Assembly (NCBI GenBank): GCA_035513295.1
Contig: DATKCH010000127.1
Span: 1 to 64,000, forward strand
Length of the DNA: 64,000 nt
Reading direction: 5' to 3'
Source of the DNA: DATHRK01 sp035513295
GTDB taxonomy: Bacteria > Gemmatimonadota > Gemmatimonadetes > Longimicrobiales > RSA9
The position numbers and the translations under genes were made by a program. How positions within the stretch are numbered: the stretch's first letter is position 1; each line of letters opens with the position of its first letter. This document shows, one piece after another, positions 9,508 through 18,272 of the stretch. The notes beneath the pieces are model-generated. The model made no database searches. It had not been told where the DNA came from and saw only the letters and a list, made by a program, of their open reading frames with translations.

Positions 9508-9708
9508 ATGCCGTGGGAGGGTGAAGGGACCCGCTGCACGTCGAACTCGTACCGTCACGCCCCGCCGACCCGGTCTCAATCCAGGACCCGCCAGCGCCTC
9601 CAGTTCATCGGCCAGCGCCGGGGGGAGCCATCGAATCGGCGGGCAGAGGCAGCATTCCCGCGTAACACCCGGACCCCTTCGATCGTCTCACGGTACGAGG
9701 AGTCCATC

Positions 9709-10542
9709 ATGAGCAAGACGATCCTGGTCCTCGGCGGCGGGGGCACGAAGGGCATCGCCCACGTGGGGGCGTGGCGCGCGATCACCGAAGCCGGTCTCGC
9801 GGTCGACGAGATCGTGGGCACGAGCATCGGCTCGCTGATCGGCTCGCTGATCGCGCACGACATGCCGCTGGACGAAATGGAGCGCCGCGCGCGCCTGCTC
9901 CGCAAGGAGCACATCATCGGCGTGAACCGCTGGGCGCTGATGTTCAACGGCATCCGGCAGAAGTCGGTGTTCCGCGCCTATCCTTTCCGCGGCTTCCTGG
10001 AAGACGTGCTGCCGGTCGAGCGGTTCGACGAGCTCGCGCGGCCGCTGGGCGTGAACGCCGTGGACCTCGAGACGGGGATCGCCGAGTGGTTCGGCGCGGG
10101 CGGCCGCAACGACGTGCCGCTCGCCCAGGCCGTGTACGCCTCCAGCGCGCTGCCCATGTTCTTCCCCCCGGCCCTCATCGACGGACGCCACTTCGTGGAC
10201 GGCGGCGTCGCCGAGGTGCTCGCGCTCCCGCGCGCCAGGGAGCGGGGCGCCGACCTGGTGATCGGCGTCGACGTGGGCGCGGGCGCCGCCAAGGACGCGC
10301 TCGACATCGTGTCCAAGGGCATGGTCGCGATCCAGCACCGCGTCATGGACATCGTCACCTACACGCGCCGGCAGGCGCGCCTGCAGCTCTGGTCCGGCCC
10401 GCGCTTGGTGTACATCCGGCCGCGCATGGACGGCTACTCCACGTTCGACTTCGACGCGATCGACTACTTCCTCGAGGAGGGGTACCGCGCCACGCGCGAG
10501 GTGCTCGAGCGTCAGGGAATGTGGAGGAAAGCGGCGGGATAG
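9709..10542 (+). CDS. patatin-like phospholipase family protein
   Basis: A 277-residue cytoplasmic lipid acyl hydrolase of the patatin/RssA type. The oxyanion-hole loop GGGGTKG is at 9-15, the nucleophile Ser39 lies in GTSIG and the partner Asp164 in VDGG, so the Ser-Asp dyad is complete. ATG 9709 follows GAGGAG at the right distance; the open frame upstream to 9508 has no patatin homology. The 200 bp upstream hold no gene that I can support. There is no signal peptide or passenger domain, which favours the small RssA-like group over secreted PlpD or ExoU types. Confidence 0.88.
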   Translation: MSKTILVLGGGGTKGIAHVGAWRAITEAGLAVDEIVGTSIGSLIGSLIAHDMPLDEMERRARLLRKEHIIGVNRWALMFNGIRQKSVFRAYPFRGFLEDVLPVERFDELARPLGVNAVDLETGIAEWFGAGGRNDVPLAQAVYASSALPMFFPPALIDGRHFVDGGVAEVLALPRARERGADLVIGVDVGAGAAKDALDIVSKGMVAIQHRVMDIVTYTRRQARLQLWSGPRLVYIRPRMDGYSTFDFDAIDYFLEEGYRATREVLERQGMWRKAAG

Positions 10543-10712
10543 GCCGCGCTCGACCGGCGACCCCGCGAGCCCCCGACGGGCCCGGCGTTGCCATACCTAC
10601 CGCGACGCGGGCACAATCCGGCAACCTATCGAGCACCCCAACGCGGGCCGCGCGCGCAGTGAACCGTTCCGAAGCTCCCCGGAGGGCGGCTTCCGCCGTT
10701 CCCGCCGGCGAC

Positions 10713-12185
10713 ATGCCGATCGACGAGTTCCGGCGCCACGCCGGGGCCGTCGTGGACCGCATCGCCGACTACCTCGCCGAGGTCGGCGAGCTTCCCGTCC
10801 TCTCCCGCGTCCGACCCGGCGACATCCGCGCGCGGGTGCCCGCCGCCATGCCGGAGGAGGGCGAGTCGATGGAGGACATCCTCGCCGACTTCGAGCGGCT
10901 GGTTGTGCCGGGGACTACGCACTGGAACCACCCGGGCTTCTTCGGCTACTTCGCGGTCACCGGCTCGGGTCCCGGGATCCTGGGCGAGATGCTGACCGCG
11001 GCGCTCAACGTGAACGCCATGCTGTGGCGCACGGGGCCCGCCGCGACCGAGCTGGAGGAGGCGTGCCTGGACTGGATCCGGCGGGCGCTCGGGCTGCCCG
11101 AGGGGTTCGCCGGAGAGATCACCGACACCGCGTCGACATCCACCCTGTACGCCCTGGCAGCGGCGCGGGACGCGGCGTTCCCCGCGGCGCGCGCGGACGG
11201 GCTCGCCGGCCTGCCGCCCGGGCGCGTCTACTGCTCCACGGAGACGCACTCGGCCGCGCACAAGTCGGTCGCGACGCTGGGCATGGGGTACGGCGGCGTG
11301 CGCCACATCCCAGTCGACGGCGCGTTCCGCATGGACGCGCGCGCGCTCGCCGCGGCGATCCGCGAGGACCGGCAGGGGGGGCTGGTGCCGGTCGCCGTGG
11401 TCGCGACCACGGGGACGACCGGCACCGCCGCCATCGACCCCGTGCGCGCGATCGCGGAGGTGTGCGCGGGCGAGGGCGTCTGGCTGCATGTCGACGGCGC
11501 GTACGGCGGCCCCGCCGCCATGGTGCCCGGCTACGAGTGGGTGCTGGACGGCGCGGAAATGGCCGATTCCATCGTCGTGAACCCGCACAAGTGGCTCTTC
11601 GTGCCGATCGACTGCTCGGTGCTGCTCGTGAAGGACCGCGCCCGGCTGGCGCGCGCTTTTTCCTCGACGGCGTCCTTCCTCACGGTTCCCGAGGCCGAGG
11701 CGCGCGCGACCAACCTGATGGACTACGGGCTCGCGCTTGGGCGCCGGTTCCGGGCGCTCAAGCTGTGGTTCGTGCTGCGCTACTTCGGCGCGAACGGGAT
11801 CGCCGAGCGCATCGCCGAGCACATCCGGCTCGCTTCGGTCTTCGAGGCCTGGGTGCGCGACTCCGACGAATGGGAAGTGCTGGCGCCGCGCCACCTTTCG
11901 CTGGTGGCGTTCCGCTGGAGGGGACCGGTCGGTCGCGCCGGACGGCCGGCGACGGGCCCGCACGTTCTCAACGAGGCGAACGAGCGCATCCTCGAGCGCG
12001 TGAACGCGGGCGGCGAGGTGTTCCTGTCGCACACGCTGCTGCGGAGGCCGGGCGACGAGCCCGTGTACGCCCTGCGGCTCGCCGTCGGCAACCTCCGCAC
12101 GACGGAGGAGCACGTGAGGAAGGCGTGGGAGGCGCTCCGGCGCCTAGAGCCGCCCGGCCCCGGTCGCCGCGAAGAAAACCTTTGA
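10713..12185 (+). CDS. PLP-dependent aromatic L-amino acid decarboxylase family protein
   Basis: A 490-residue group II decarboxylase. PLP-binding residues are visible: Lys293 in NPHKWLF forms the Schiff base, Asp261 in HVDGAYGG binds the pyridine nitrogen and His179 in TETHSAAHKS stacks on the ring. The N-terminal MPIDEFRRHAGAVVDRIADY matches the usual start of tyrosine, tryptophan and DOPA decarboxylases, so ATG 10713 is preferred; GTG 10659 in frame is the alternative. The family releases CO2 from aromatic amino acids to give amines such as tryptamine or tyramine. Which amino acid is used cannot be read from the sequence. It stands alone between a patatin gene and a GGDEF gene. Confidence 0.87.
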   Translation: MPIDEFRRHAGAVVDRIADYLAEVGELPVLSRVRPGDIRARVPAAMPEEGESMEDILADFERLVVPGTTHWNHPGFFGYFAVTGSGPGILGEMLTAALNVNAMLWRTGPAATELEEACLDWIRRALGLPEGFAGEITDTASTSTLYALAAARDAAFPAARADGLAGLPPGRVYCSTETHSAAHKSVATLGMGYGGVRHIPVDGAFRMDARALAAAIREDRQGGLVPVAVVATTGTTGTAAIDPVRAIAEVCAGEGVWLHVDGAYGGPAAMVPGYEWVLDGAEMADSIVVNPHKWLFVPIDCSVLLVKDRARLARAFSSTASFLTVPEAEARATNLMDYGLALGRRFRALKLWFVLRYFGANGIAERIAEHIRLASVFEAWVRDSDEWEVLAPRHLSLVAFRWRGPVGRAGRPATGPHVLNEANERILERVNAGGEVFLSHTLLRRPGDEPVYALRLAVGNLRTTEEHVRKAWEALRRLEPPGPGRREENL

Positions 12186-12240
12186 GCCCGCCGCTTCCGC
12201 GCGCTACCTTCGTCCCCTACATACTCCCATTTCCATAACG

Positions 12241-12266
12241 GGGCGGCGTCCGGGACGACGCCGCCC
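12241..12266. terminator. strong hairpin between the decarboxylase and GGDEF genes
   Basis: A perfect 10-bp stem, GGGCGGCGTC and GACGCCGCCC, with a 6-base loop lies 55 bp after the decarboxylase stop. There is no following T run, so it may be a weak or Rho-assisted terminator, or a 5' leader structure of the GGDEF gene. Confidence 0.4.
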
Positions 12267-12313
12267 GCGCCCGTCGTTCGCCACTCTCCCCGCGCGAACG
12301 GGAGCGGGGCTTC

Positions 12314-14383
12314 ATGCGAAAGACCGTTCAGGTCGTGCTGACCGGCGTCGTCGCCGCGGTAGCGCTGCTGGCCATAGCGGTGGCGGCGTTCGGCGGCGGC
12401 CACGCGGCGGCGCTGACGCTGGCGGCGATGCCGATCGTCGCGGCCGCGGCCTGCTTGCACGCGGCGCGCAGCGTGTCGAGCGCCTCCCGCGACACGTGGG
12501 TCGCGCTCACGGCGGGGGCCGCGCTGGTGGGCCTGGCGCCGGTCCTGTTGCTGACGCTCGGGCTGGAGTCGGTGGGGGCGCTTCTGCCGTTGCGCCTCTT
12601 CCTGGTGTTTCCGCCGCTCCTGGCGGTGGCGATCGTGCTGTCGCTTCGGCCGCTTCGCGCGGGCTCGCGGCGCGCGGACGTGACGCTGGACGCCGGTCTG
12701 GTGTTCGCTGCCGCGGTGCTCTTCGTCCTGAGGTTCATCACCGAGCCGCTGTTGTCCGCCGCCGATGGATCGCTGGACGCCCTCACGACGGGCCTGGTGC
12801 AGGCGTCTGCGATCGCCTCGTTCTTCTCCCTCGGCCTGATGCTCTTCTGGCGCCAGACGGCGCTCCCGGTCCACGCCGTCGCCGGACTGACGGCGGCCGC
12901 CGGGCTCTTCACCATCGGCACGGTGCTCGCCCCCGCCGCCCTCGCCGGCGCGCCCGCGGCGCCCGGTCCCGCGTTCCTCGGCGTCTGGCTCGCCGGGTGG
13001 GCGGCGGTCGTGTACGCGGCTCTCGCGGCGCAGCGCGAGCCGCTCCCGGAGGGGCCCGTCGCCGCCGGCTGGATGGCCGACACGCTGCGCCACGTGGCGA
13101 TCCCCGGCACCGTGCTGATCGTGGGCATCGTGCTGGTGGACGCGGTGATGGACCCGAGCATGACGCTCGCCACGGCGAGCGCGCTGGGCCTCGTGTTCGG
13201 GCTGCTCGCGTGGCGCATCGGCCGCGCGATCCTCGTGGCCGAGCGGCTCCAGGCCGAGCAGGAGGAAGTGAGCCAGGCGCGCGCCCTGGTCGAGCTGAGC
13301 CGCGCGCTGGCGGGCGCCAACGAGCTCCGGTCGATCCTGAGCCTGGTGGCGGCGTGGACCGTCAAGCTGACCGGCGCCCGCTCGGCCGGCATCGAGCTCC
13401 TCAGCGAGGACCGCCAGACCCTGCGCATCGAGGCCGTGCACGGCGTATCGCAGCAGGGCAGGGGCCTCGAGTTCCCGGTGGACGATTCCTTCACCGGAAT
13501 GGTGGTCCGGACGGGCAAGACGCGCGTCGCCGAGCACGCGAACGAGGATCCCGCTTTTACCGAGGAGGGCCGGCGCTTGATGGGCACCAGCCCCGTCGCC
13601 GCGGTCCCGCTCATGTATCGGCAGCGCTCCCTCGGCGTCCTGTTCGCCAGCAAGGAGACGGAGCCCTTCACCGAGGAGCAGGTCCAGCTCCTGGAGGCGC
13701 TGGGTCAGCAGGCCGCGACCGCGATCGAGAACGCGCGCCTGTTCGAGGAGGTGAAGCGCAGCTCGCTGACCGATCCGCTCACCGAGCTGGCCAACCGCCG
13801 CCACCTCATGGAGCACCTGCCGCGCGAGTTCGCGGCCGCCGCCAGGGGCCGCCTGCTGTCCCTCGCCCTTTTCGATCTGGACGGCTTCAAGGCGTTCAAC
13901 GACGCTCGGGGTCATCCCGCCGGGGACGAGGCGCTGCGCGTCCTCGCGCGGTCGCTGGGGAGGCACACGCGCGCGATGAACCTCACCGCGCGCCTGGGGG
14001 GAGACGAGTTCGCGGCGGTGCTGTCGAACGCGACGAGGGAGGGAGCGAACACGTACGTCGAGCGCGTGCGTAACACGTTCCGCGCGGCGGCCAGGACGCT
14101 GGGGGACCCGCCCCTCGACGTCAGCGTCGGCGTGGCGACCTACGACCCGGCGATGACGTCGATGGAGGACCTCATCGCCGCCGCGGACGCCGCGCTGTAC
14201 GAAGCCAAGGCGGCCAAGAAAGCGACGGGCCGGTACGCGGGCGCCGAAGGCACGGGCCTGGACGACGCGGCGCCGGAAGCGCAGCCGGGAACCGCGGGAC
14301 AGGGCCTGCTGGATCTGGATCTGGACCAGGCGCTGGACTTCGGCCCGCCTCCCGGGCAGGCCCCGCCGGATGAGGCGGGGTGA
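12314..14383 (+). CDS. membrane GAF-GGDEF diguanylate cyclase
   Basis: A 689-residue membrane sensor. The first 310 residues form about eight hydrophobic segments, a GAF domain follows (about 335-490), and the C-terminal GGDEF domain carries an intact GGDEF at 562-566, so synthesis of cyclic di-GMP from two GTP is expected. No RxxD inhibitory site is present at the usual position upstream of GGDEF, so product feedback inhibition may be absent. The C-terminal 50 residues are low-complexity and acidic. The gene converges with the enolase-superfamily gene, leaving only 6 bp between the stops. The membrane part and the GAF ligand are unidentified. Confidence 0.88.
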   Translation: MRKTVQVVLTGVVAAVALLAIAVAAFGGGHAAALTLAAMPIVAAAACLHAARSVSSASRDTWVALTAGAALVGLAPVLLLTLGLESVGALLPLRLFLVFPPLLAVAIVLSLRPLRAGSRRADVTLDAGLVFAAAVLFVLRFITEPLLSAADGSLDALTTGLVQASAIASFFSLGLMLFWRQTALPVHAVAGLTAAAGLFTIGTVLAPAALAGAPAAPGPAFLGVWLAGWAAVVYAALAAQREPLPEGPVAAGWMADTLRHVAIPGTVLIVGIVLVDAVMDPSMTLATASALGLVFGLLAWRIGRAILVAERLQAEQEEVSQARALVELSRALAGANELRSILSLVAAWTVKLTGARSAGIELLSEDRQTLRIEAVHGVSQQGRGLEFPVDDSFTGMVVRTGKTRVAEHANEDPAFTEEGRRLMGTSPVAAVPLMYRQRSLGVLFASKETEPFTEEQVQLLEALGQQAATAIENARLFEEVKRSSLTDPLTELANRRHLMEHLPREFAAAARGRLLSLALFDLDGFKAFNDARGHPAGDEALRVLARSLGRHTRAMNLTARLGGDEFAAVLSNATREGANTYVERVRNTFRAAARTLGDPPLDVSVGVATYDPAMTSMEDLIAAADAALYEAKAAKKATGRYAGAEGTGLDDAAPEAQPGTAGQGLLDLDLDQALDFGPPPGQAPPDEAG

Positions 14384-14389
14384 TCCCAG

Positions 14390-15547
14390 CTAGCGGACCA
14401 GCTCGACGGACGTCCCGCCCAGGTCGCGGACCGTCTCGCGGTCGATGCGCACCCCCGCGCCCGGCCCGTTCCCGGAGCGCAGCACGCCGCCCGCGTCCAG
14501 CCTCGCGGTGGACGAGGTCACGTCGCGCTCCCAGTAGCGGTCGGACGCCGACAGGTCGGCGCCGAGCGTCACGCCCGCCTGCCGGGCGCAGGCAATCGCG
14601 TGCGCGCGGCCCACGCCCGCCTCCAGGTAGCCGCCGCACCAGGTCGCGACGTCGGCCCGCCGGCAGAGCTCGAGGATGCGAATCGCCTCGTTGTGCCCAC
14701 CGCAGAGCGCCGGCCTGACGTTGAACGCGTCCGCGGCGCCGGCCTTCAGCGCGCGCTTCGCCTCCTCCAGCGATACGACCGACTCGTCCAGGCCGATGGG
14801 GGTCGCGAACGCCCGTCGCAGCGCCGCGTGCCCGGCCAGATCGGCCGGCGCCAGGGGCTGCTCGATGAACTCGAGGCCGAGCGCGTCGAGGTCGCGCAGC
14901 GAGTCATCCGAGCGCGAGAAAGTGCCGTTGCCGTCGACCGCGAGCGGCACGTCCGGATGCGCCGCCCGGATCGCCCGGGCGGACTCCAGCCCGCGGTCGG
15001 GCGACACCTTCAACTTGAGGCGGCGGTAGCCGGCCTCGACCAGCTCGCCCGCCGCGCGGACCGCCGCGTCCGGGTCGTCCGGCGAGCCGATCGCCGCGCG
15101 CGCCGCCGCCCCGGGCCGCGGGGCGCGGCGGGCCCCGCGCCCCGGAGTCGCTCCCGCGAGCCAGTCCGCGAGCGACAGCCCGGCCGCGCGCGCCGCCAGG
15201 TCCTCGAACAACATCCGCACCGATGACACCGCCATGGGCGCCTCCGGGGCCAGGGCGCGCAGCTCGTCGAGGTCCGGACCCACGATCTCCCGGGCCTCGT
15301 CGGACGCCGCGCGCCCGTCGAGCATCGCCGGCAGCAGGACGTCTCGCAGCGCCGCGAGCGCGGTCGCGTGATCCTCCACGCCGTGCGTCGCGACCGGCAG
15401 CGCCGGACACTCGGCTACGCCCCGCCAGCCGCCGGAGCTGAACTCCACGAGGATCGTGGGCCGCTCCCCGGTCTCCCCGAGCGCGCTCGCGAACGGCTTG
15501 CGCAACCGGAGCGGAACGACGTGCAGCCGCGCGGCGTCGATCCTCAA
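14390..15547 (-). CDS. enolase-superfamily protein (MenC/N-acylamino acid racemase-like), atypical active site
   Basis: A 385-residue protein of the o-succinylbenzoate synthase/N-acylamino acid racemase branch of the enolase superfamily. KLK (178-180) supplies the first general base, and metal ligands are Asp205 (DGN), Glu229 (FIEQP) and Asp254 (GLDES). The late motifs WCGGYLEAGVGRAH and SASDRYWERD are typical of the branch. The second catalytic Lys, normally in NIKPGRVGG, is Arg278 (NVRPALCGG; codon AGG at 14714-14716). The segment before KLK is also Ala/Arg-rich and unlike relatives. Activity as a normal racemase is therefore doubtful. No other men gene is nearby. It overlaps the upstream hydrolase gene by 4 bp, so the two are probably co-translated. 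Confidence 0.78.
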   Translation of the reverse strand: MRIDAARLHVVPLRLRKPFASALGETGERPTILVEFSSGGWRGVAECPALPVATHGVEDHATALAALRDVLLPAMLDGRAASDEAREIVGPDLDELRALAPEAPMAVSSVRMLFEDLAARAAGLSLADWLAGATPGRGARRAPRPGAAARAAIGSPDDPDAAVRAAGELVEAGYRRLKLKVSPDRGLESARAIRAAHPDVPLAVDGNGTFSRSDDSLRDLDALGLEFIEQPLAPADLAGHAALRRAFATPIGLDESVVSLEEAKRALKAGAADAFNVRPALCGGHNEAIRILELCRRADVATWCGGYLEAGVGRAHAIACARQAGVTLGADLSASDRYWERDVTSSTARLDAGGVLRSGNGPGAGVRIDRETVRDLGGTSVELVR

Positions 15548-16377
15548 CGGTCGCCGCGCCCGGCGCCGATGCGCTCCAGGTACGCGTCCAGCGCGGCGGC
15601 CGCGGCCGGCCGGAGGGCGGCCGGGAGCGCCTCGCCGTAGACGCGCGTCACCAGCGCGTCGGACTCGGTCAGTCCTTCGGCGAGCGCCGCGCGGACCTGC
15701 TCCAATCGCGCGCGGCGGTGCTCCAGATAGGTGGCGATGGCGCCCCCCGGCGATGTGGTGAACGGCGGGCCGTGCGCGGGGAAGATCGCGCCGGGCCGCA
15801 ACGCCCCGATCCGGTTCAGCGAGTCCAGGTAGTCCCCCAGGTCGCCCTCGGGCGACGCGACGAGCGCGGTGTCCATGCCGCCCGTCATGAGGTCCCCGCA
15901 GAAGACCGCCCCCGCGCCGGGCCAGTAGAACGCCACGTGGTCGCGCGTGTGACCCGGCGTGCCGATCGCCACGAGCCGCCCGGCGTCAGCGTCCAGGGTG
16001 TCCGCCTCCTCAAGGGTCCCCAGCGCCACGCCGTGGACCTGCGCGGCCAACCCGCGCGCGGCGAGCCTATCGGCGAGGCCGGGCGCCCCCTCGGCGTGAT
16101 CGGGGTGGTCGTGGGTGAGCGCGATCGCCACCGAGCTCGCCTGCTCCAGCGCGTCCGCCACGCGATCCAGGTGAGCGGGGTCGGCGGGACCCGGATCGAC
16201 CACGACGCACCGCTCCCGGCCCACGATGTGGGTGCGCGTGCCGTCCAGGGTGAGCGGCGAGGGATTGTCCGCCCGAATGACGCGGAGCCCCGGGAAGCCC
16301 TCGACCTCCCCCGGCGCGCCCGCCTTCACGAGCCGCGACGGGAGCGCGCGCGGGGCCACGCCCGCCGAACGGGGCAC
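15544..16377 (-). CDS. MBL-fold metallo-hydrolase (LACTB2-like)
   Basis: A 277-residue metallo-beta-lactamase-fold hydrolase. The metal-binding signature HDHPDH spans His89-His94, followed by His143 (PGHT), Asp162 (CGDL) and His202 (AHGPP), so both metal sites look complete. The C-terminal helical part (about 205-277) resembles LACTB2 and related hydrolases, which act on thioesters or RNA. The start is GTG 16377. The 4-bp ATGA overlap with the downstream enolase-superfamily gene suggests a functional pair, but the substrate is unknown. Confidence 0.83.
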   Translation of the reverse strand: MPRSAGVAPRALPSRLVKAGAPGEVEGFPGLRVIRADNPSPLTLDGTRTHIVGRERCVVVDPGPADPAHLDRVADALEQASSVAIALTHDHPDHAEGAPGLADRLAARGLAAQVHGVALGTLEEADTLDADAGRLVAIGTPGHTRDHVAFYWPGAGAVFCGDLMTGGMDTALVASPEGDLGDYLDSLNRIGALRPGAIFPAHGPPFTTSPGGAIATYLEHRRARLEQVRAALAEGLTESDALVTRVYGEALPAALRPAAAAALDAYLERIGAGRGDR

Positions 16378-16393
16378 CTGCGCGCTTCCGAAT

Positions 16394-16864
16394 TCACCTG
16401 CGGTCCGCCATCAGGACCTCGGCCAGCTTGTCGGCGATGGTGGAGATCGTCTGCTCGTCGTCCGCCGTGAACGCCGCCGGCGTGTTGGAGTCGATATCGA
16501 TCTGGCCCAGGATCTCATCCCCGGCGCGAATCAGCACCACCAGCTCCGACTGCACGTCGGGCGTGCAGGCGATGTAGTTCTCGATGGCGTGCACGTCGGG
16601 CACGTTCTGGTTCTCGCCCGACTCGACGGCCGCGCCGCACACCCCCTGGCCAACGGGGATCTTGGCGTGCTCGGTGGACTCGCCCACGTAGTTGTGGAGC
16701 CACAGCTCGTTGTTCTCGACGTCCAGCAGATACACGCCGACCCAATCGAAGCGGTCGTCGGCCTCGCCGATCTGACGGACCGCCTTGCGCAGGATCGGGT
16801 CCGAGAGGTACCCCTCCTCGCGCATGGTCTGCAGGTCCTTCAGCGTCGTCGTCGCGTCCAGCAT
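16394..16864 (-). CDS. GAF domain protein related to free methionine-R-sulfoxide reductase
   Basis: A 156-residue single GAF domain. It has the fRMsr-type motifs VGQGVCGAAV (Cys76) and ENYIAC (Cys100), 24 residues apart as in E. coli YebR Cys94 and Cys118. The third cysteine of that family, 10 residues before the first (YebR Cys84), is His66 here. Known fRMsr enzymes reduce free methionine sulfoxide using these cysteines. With one missing the protein may use a different resolving route or have another ligand. Start ATG 16864 gives a length typical of the family. It lies between the hydrolase pair and the M42 gene on the same strand. Confidence 0.75.
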   Translation of the reverse strand: MLDATTTLKDLQTMREEGYLSDPILRKAVRQIGEADDRFDWVGVYLLDVENNELWLHNYVGESTEHAKIPVGQGVCGAAVESGENQNVPDVHAIENYIACTPDVQSELVVLIRAGDEILGQIDIDSNTPAAFTADDEQTISTIADKLAEVLMADRR

Positions 16865-16896
16865 TCGGTCTCCGTGGTTCGGTGTGACTGGCCGCG

Positions 16897-17970
16897 TCAG
16901 CGCGGCGCGAAGTCGTCCTCGACGGTGAGGTCGCGGCAGAAGGCGGCGATCAGGTCCGCCGCCGCGTCCAGGTCGTCCAGCGCCACGATCTCGTTGGGCG
17001 AGTGCATATAGCGGTTCGGCACCGCGACGAGGCCGGTCGCGACCCCCGCGCGGGTCAGGTAGATCGCGTCCGCGTCGGTCGAAGTGTAGCGGGGCGAAGC
17101 CGTGATCGAGTGCGCGATGCCCTCGCGCTCGGCGACCTCGTCGAGCCTCTCGAATACGAGCGCGTTCGCGGCCGAGCCGCGCGCCAGCACGGGTCCTCCG
17201 CCCAGCTTGTGCTCCCCCAACTCCTTCTTCTCGAGCCCCGGCGCGTCGGTCGCGAAGGTGACGTCCACGACGATCGCCACCTGCGGCTCCAGCCGGTATG
17301 CGCTGGTCCGGGCGCCGCCTCCGAAGTGGCCAATCTCCTCCTGGGTTGTCGCGACGGCGGTCACCGACGCGGCGGGCGCCGGTCCATCGGCGAGCCTCCG
17401 CAGCGCCTCCAGCACGATGAACGCGCCGATGCGGTTGTCGATCGACCGGCTCGCGATGCGCCCATTGCCCAGGTCCAGCAACGGCGCGTCGATCACCGCG
17501 GCGTCGCCGACCCGCACGCCTCGCTCCGTGGCGTCGTCGCGGCCGGTGGCGCCGATGTCGATCCACAGCTCGGTCAGCTTGGCGGCCTTCTTCTTTTCTT
17601 CATCCTTGATCAGATGTATCGGCTTCTTGCCGACGACGCCGCGGACGTGCCCCTTGCGGGTGAGGAGCACGATACGCTGCCCGACGACGACCTGGGGATC
17701 CCAGCCGCCGACCCCGTCGAAGTACAGGAATCCGTCCTCATCGACGTGCGTCACCATGAACCCGATCTCGTCGATGTGGCCCGCGAGCATGACGCGCGGC
17801 GCGCCCGCGCCGTTGAGCGTCGCCAGCGAGTTGCCGCTGATGTCGCCGTCCACCGCGTCGGCGAACGAGGCGGCCTCCGCGCGCCACACCGCCGCCGCCG
17901 CCGCCTCGTGCCCGCTCGGGCCCGGGGTGCCCAGCAGCCTCTCCAGAAATGCGCGTGACGTTTCGTTCAC
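16897..17970 (-). CDS. M42 family metallopeptidase (glutamyl/leucyl aminopeptidase type)
   Basis: A 357-residue di-metal aminopeptidase of family M42, the group that forms large tetrahedral (TET) assemblies. Expected ligands and catalytic residues are present: His65 (AGHIDEIGF), Asp178 (RSIDNR), Glu211/Glu212 (TTQEEIG), Asp236 (VDVTFATD) and His323 (YMHSPNE). GTG 17970 gives a normal family N-terminus (NETSRAFLERLL); the open frame extends upstream but codes for unrelated low-complexity sequence. It probably degrades peptides in the cytoplasm. Confidence 0.88.
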   Translation of the reverse strand: MNETSRAFLERLLGTPGPSGHEAAAAAVWRAEAASFADAVDGDISGNSLATLNGAGAPRVMLAGHIDEIGFMVTHVDEDGFLYFDGVGGWDPQVVVGQRIVLLTRKGHVRGVVGKKPIHLIKDEEKKKAAKLTELWIDIGATGRDDATERGVRVGDAAVIDAPLLDLGNGRIASRSIDNRIGAFIVLEALRRLADGPAPAASVTAVATTQEEIGHFGGGARTSAYRLEPQVAIVVDVTFATDAPGLEKKELGEHKLGGGPVLARGSAANALVFERLDEVAEREGIAHSITASPRYTSTDADAIYLTRAGVATGLVAVPNRYMHSPNEIVALDDLDAAADLIAAFCRDLTVEDDFAPR

Positions 17971-18272
17971 CTGTGCGCGTCCATTTGCGTCGGGTCGATC
18001 TGGGCCGGACGGGATGGCATCGGCGCCGTCCGGAGATGTCGGAGCGTCAAAAGCCCGTAAATGTAAACGGTCAGCCCAAAAAGGCGACCCCGGGGCAGGA
18101 ATTCGTTGACCGCCGGCGCGCTGGTCCACATCCTGCTGTGTAGCTCCACGCGAGGGCGGGGTGGTGGTGGATCGCGACACGGTCGTGGTCGCGGCTATGG
18201 TACGAGTCGGATGGATCGCGCGGGGGCGATGCGGCGTATCATAGGGGAACGTGGCAACCTGGAGACGTAGCC
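17971..18272. other. divergent intergenic region, M42 peptidase / L,D-transpeptidase
   Basis: About 300 bp between divergent genes. It should contain promoters for both, but I see no convincing paired hexamers; TATCAT at about 18236 could be a -10 for the transpeptidase. A 60-codon minus-strand frame (18149-17967, GTG start) ends in a 4-bp overlap with the M42 start and encodes one hydrophobic stretch (LFGLTVYIYGLLTL). It could be a coupled leader peptide or chance. Confidence 0.4.

Noticed and set aside
11780..13966. 728-codon minus-strand frame opposite the decarboxylase and GGDEF genes
   Set aside because: Arg/Gln/Gly-rich shadow sequence without motifs; both plus-strand genes have intact active sites.
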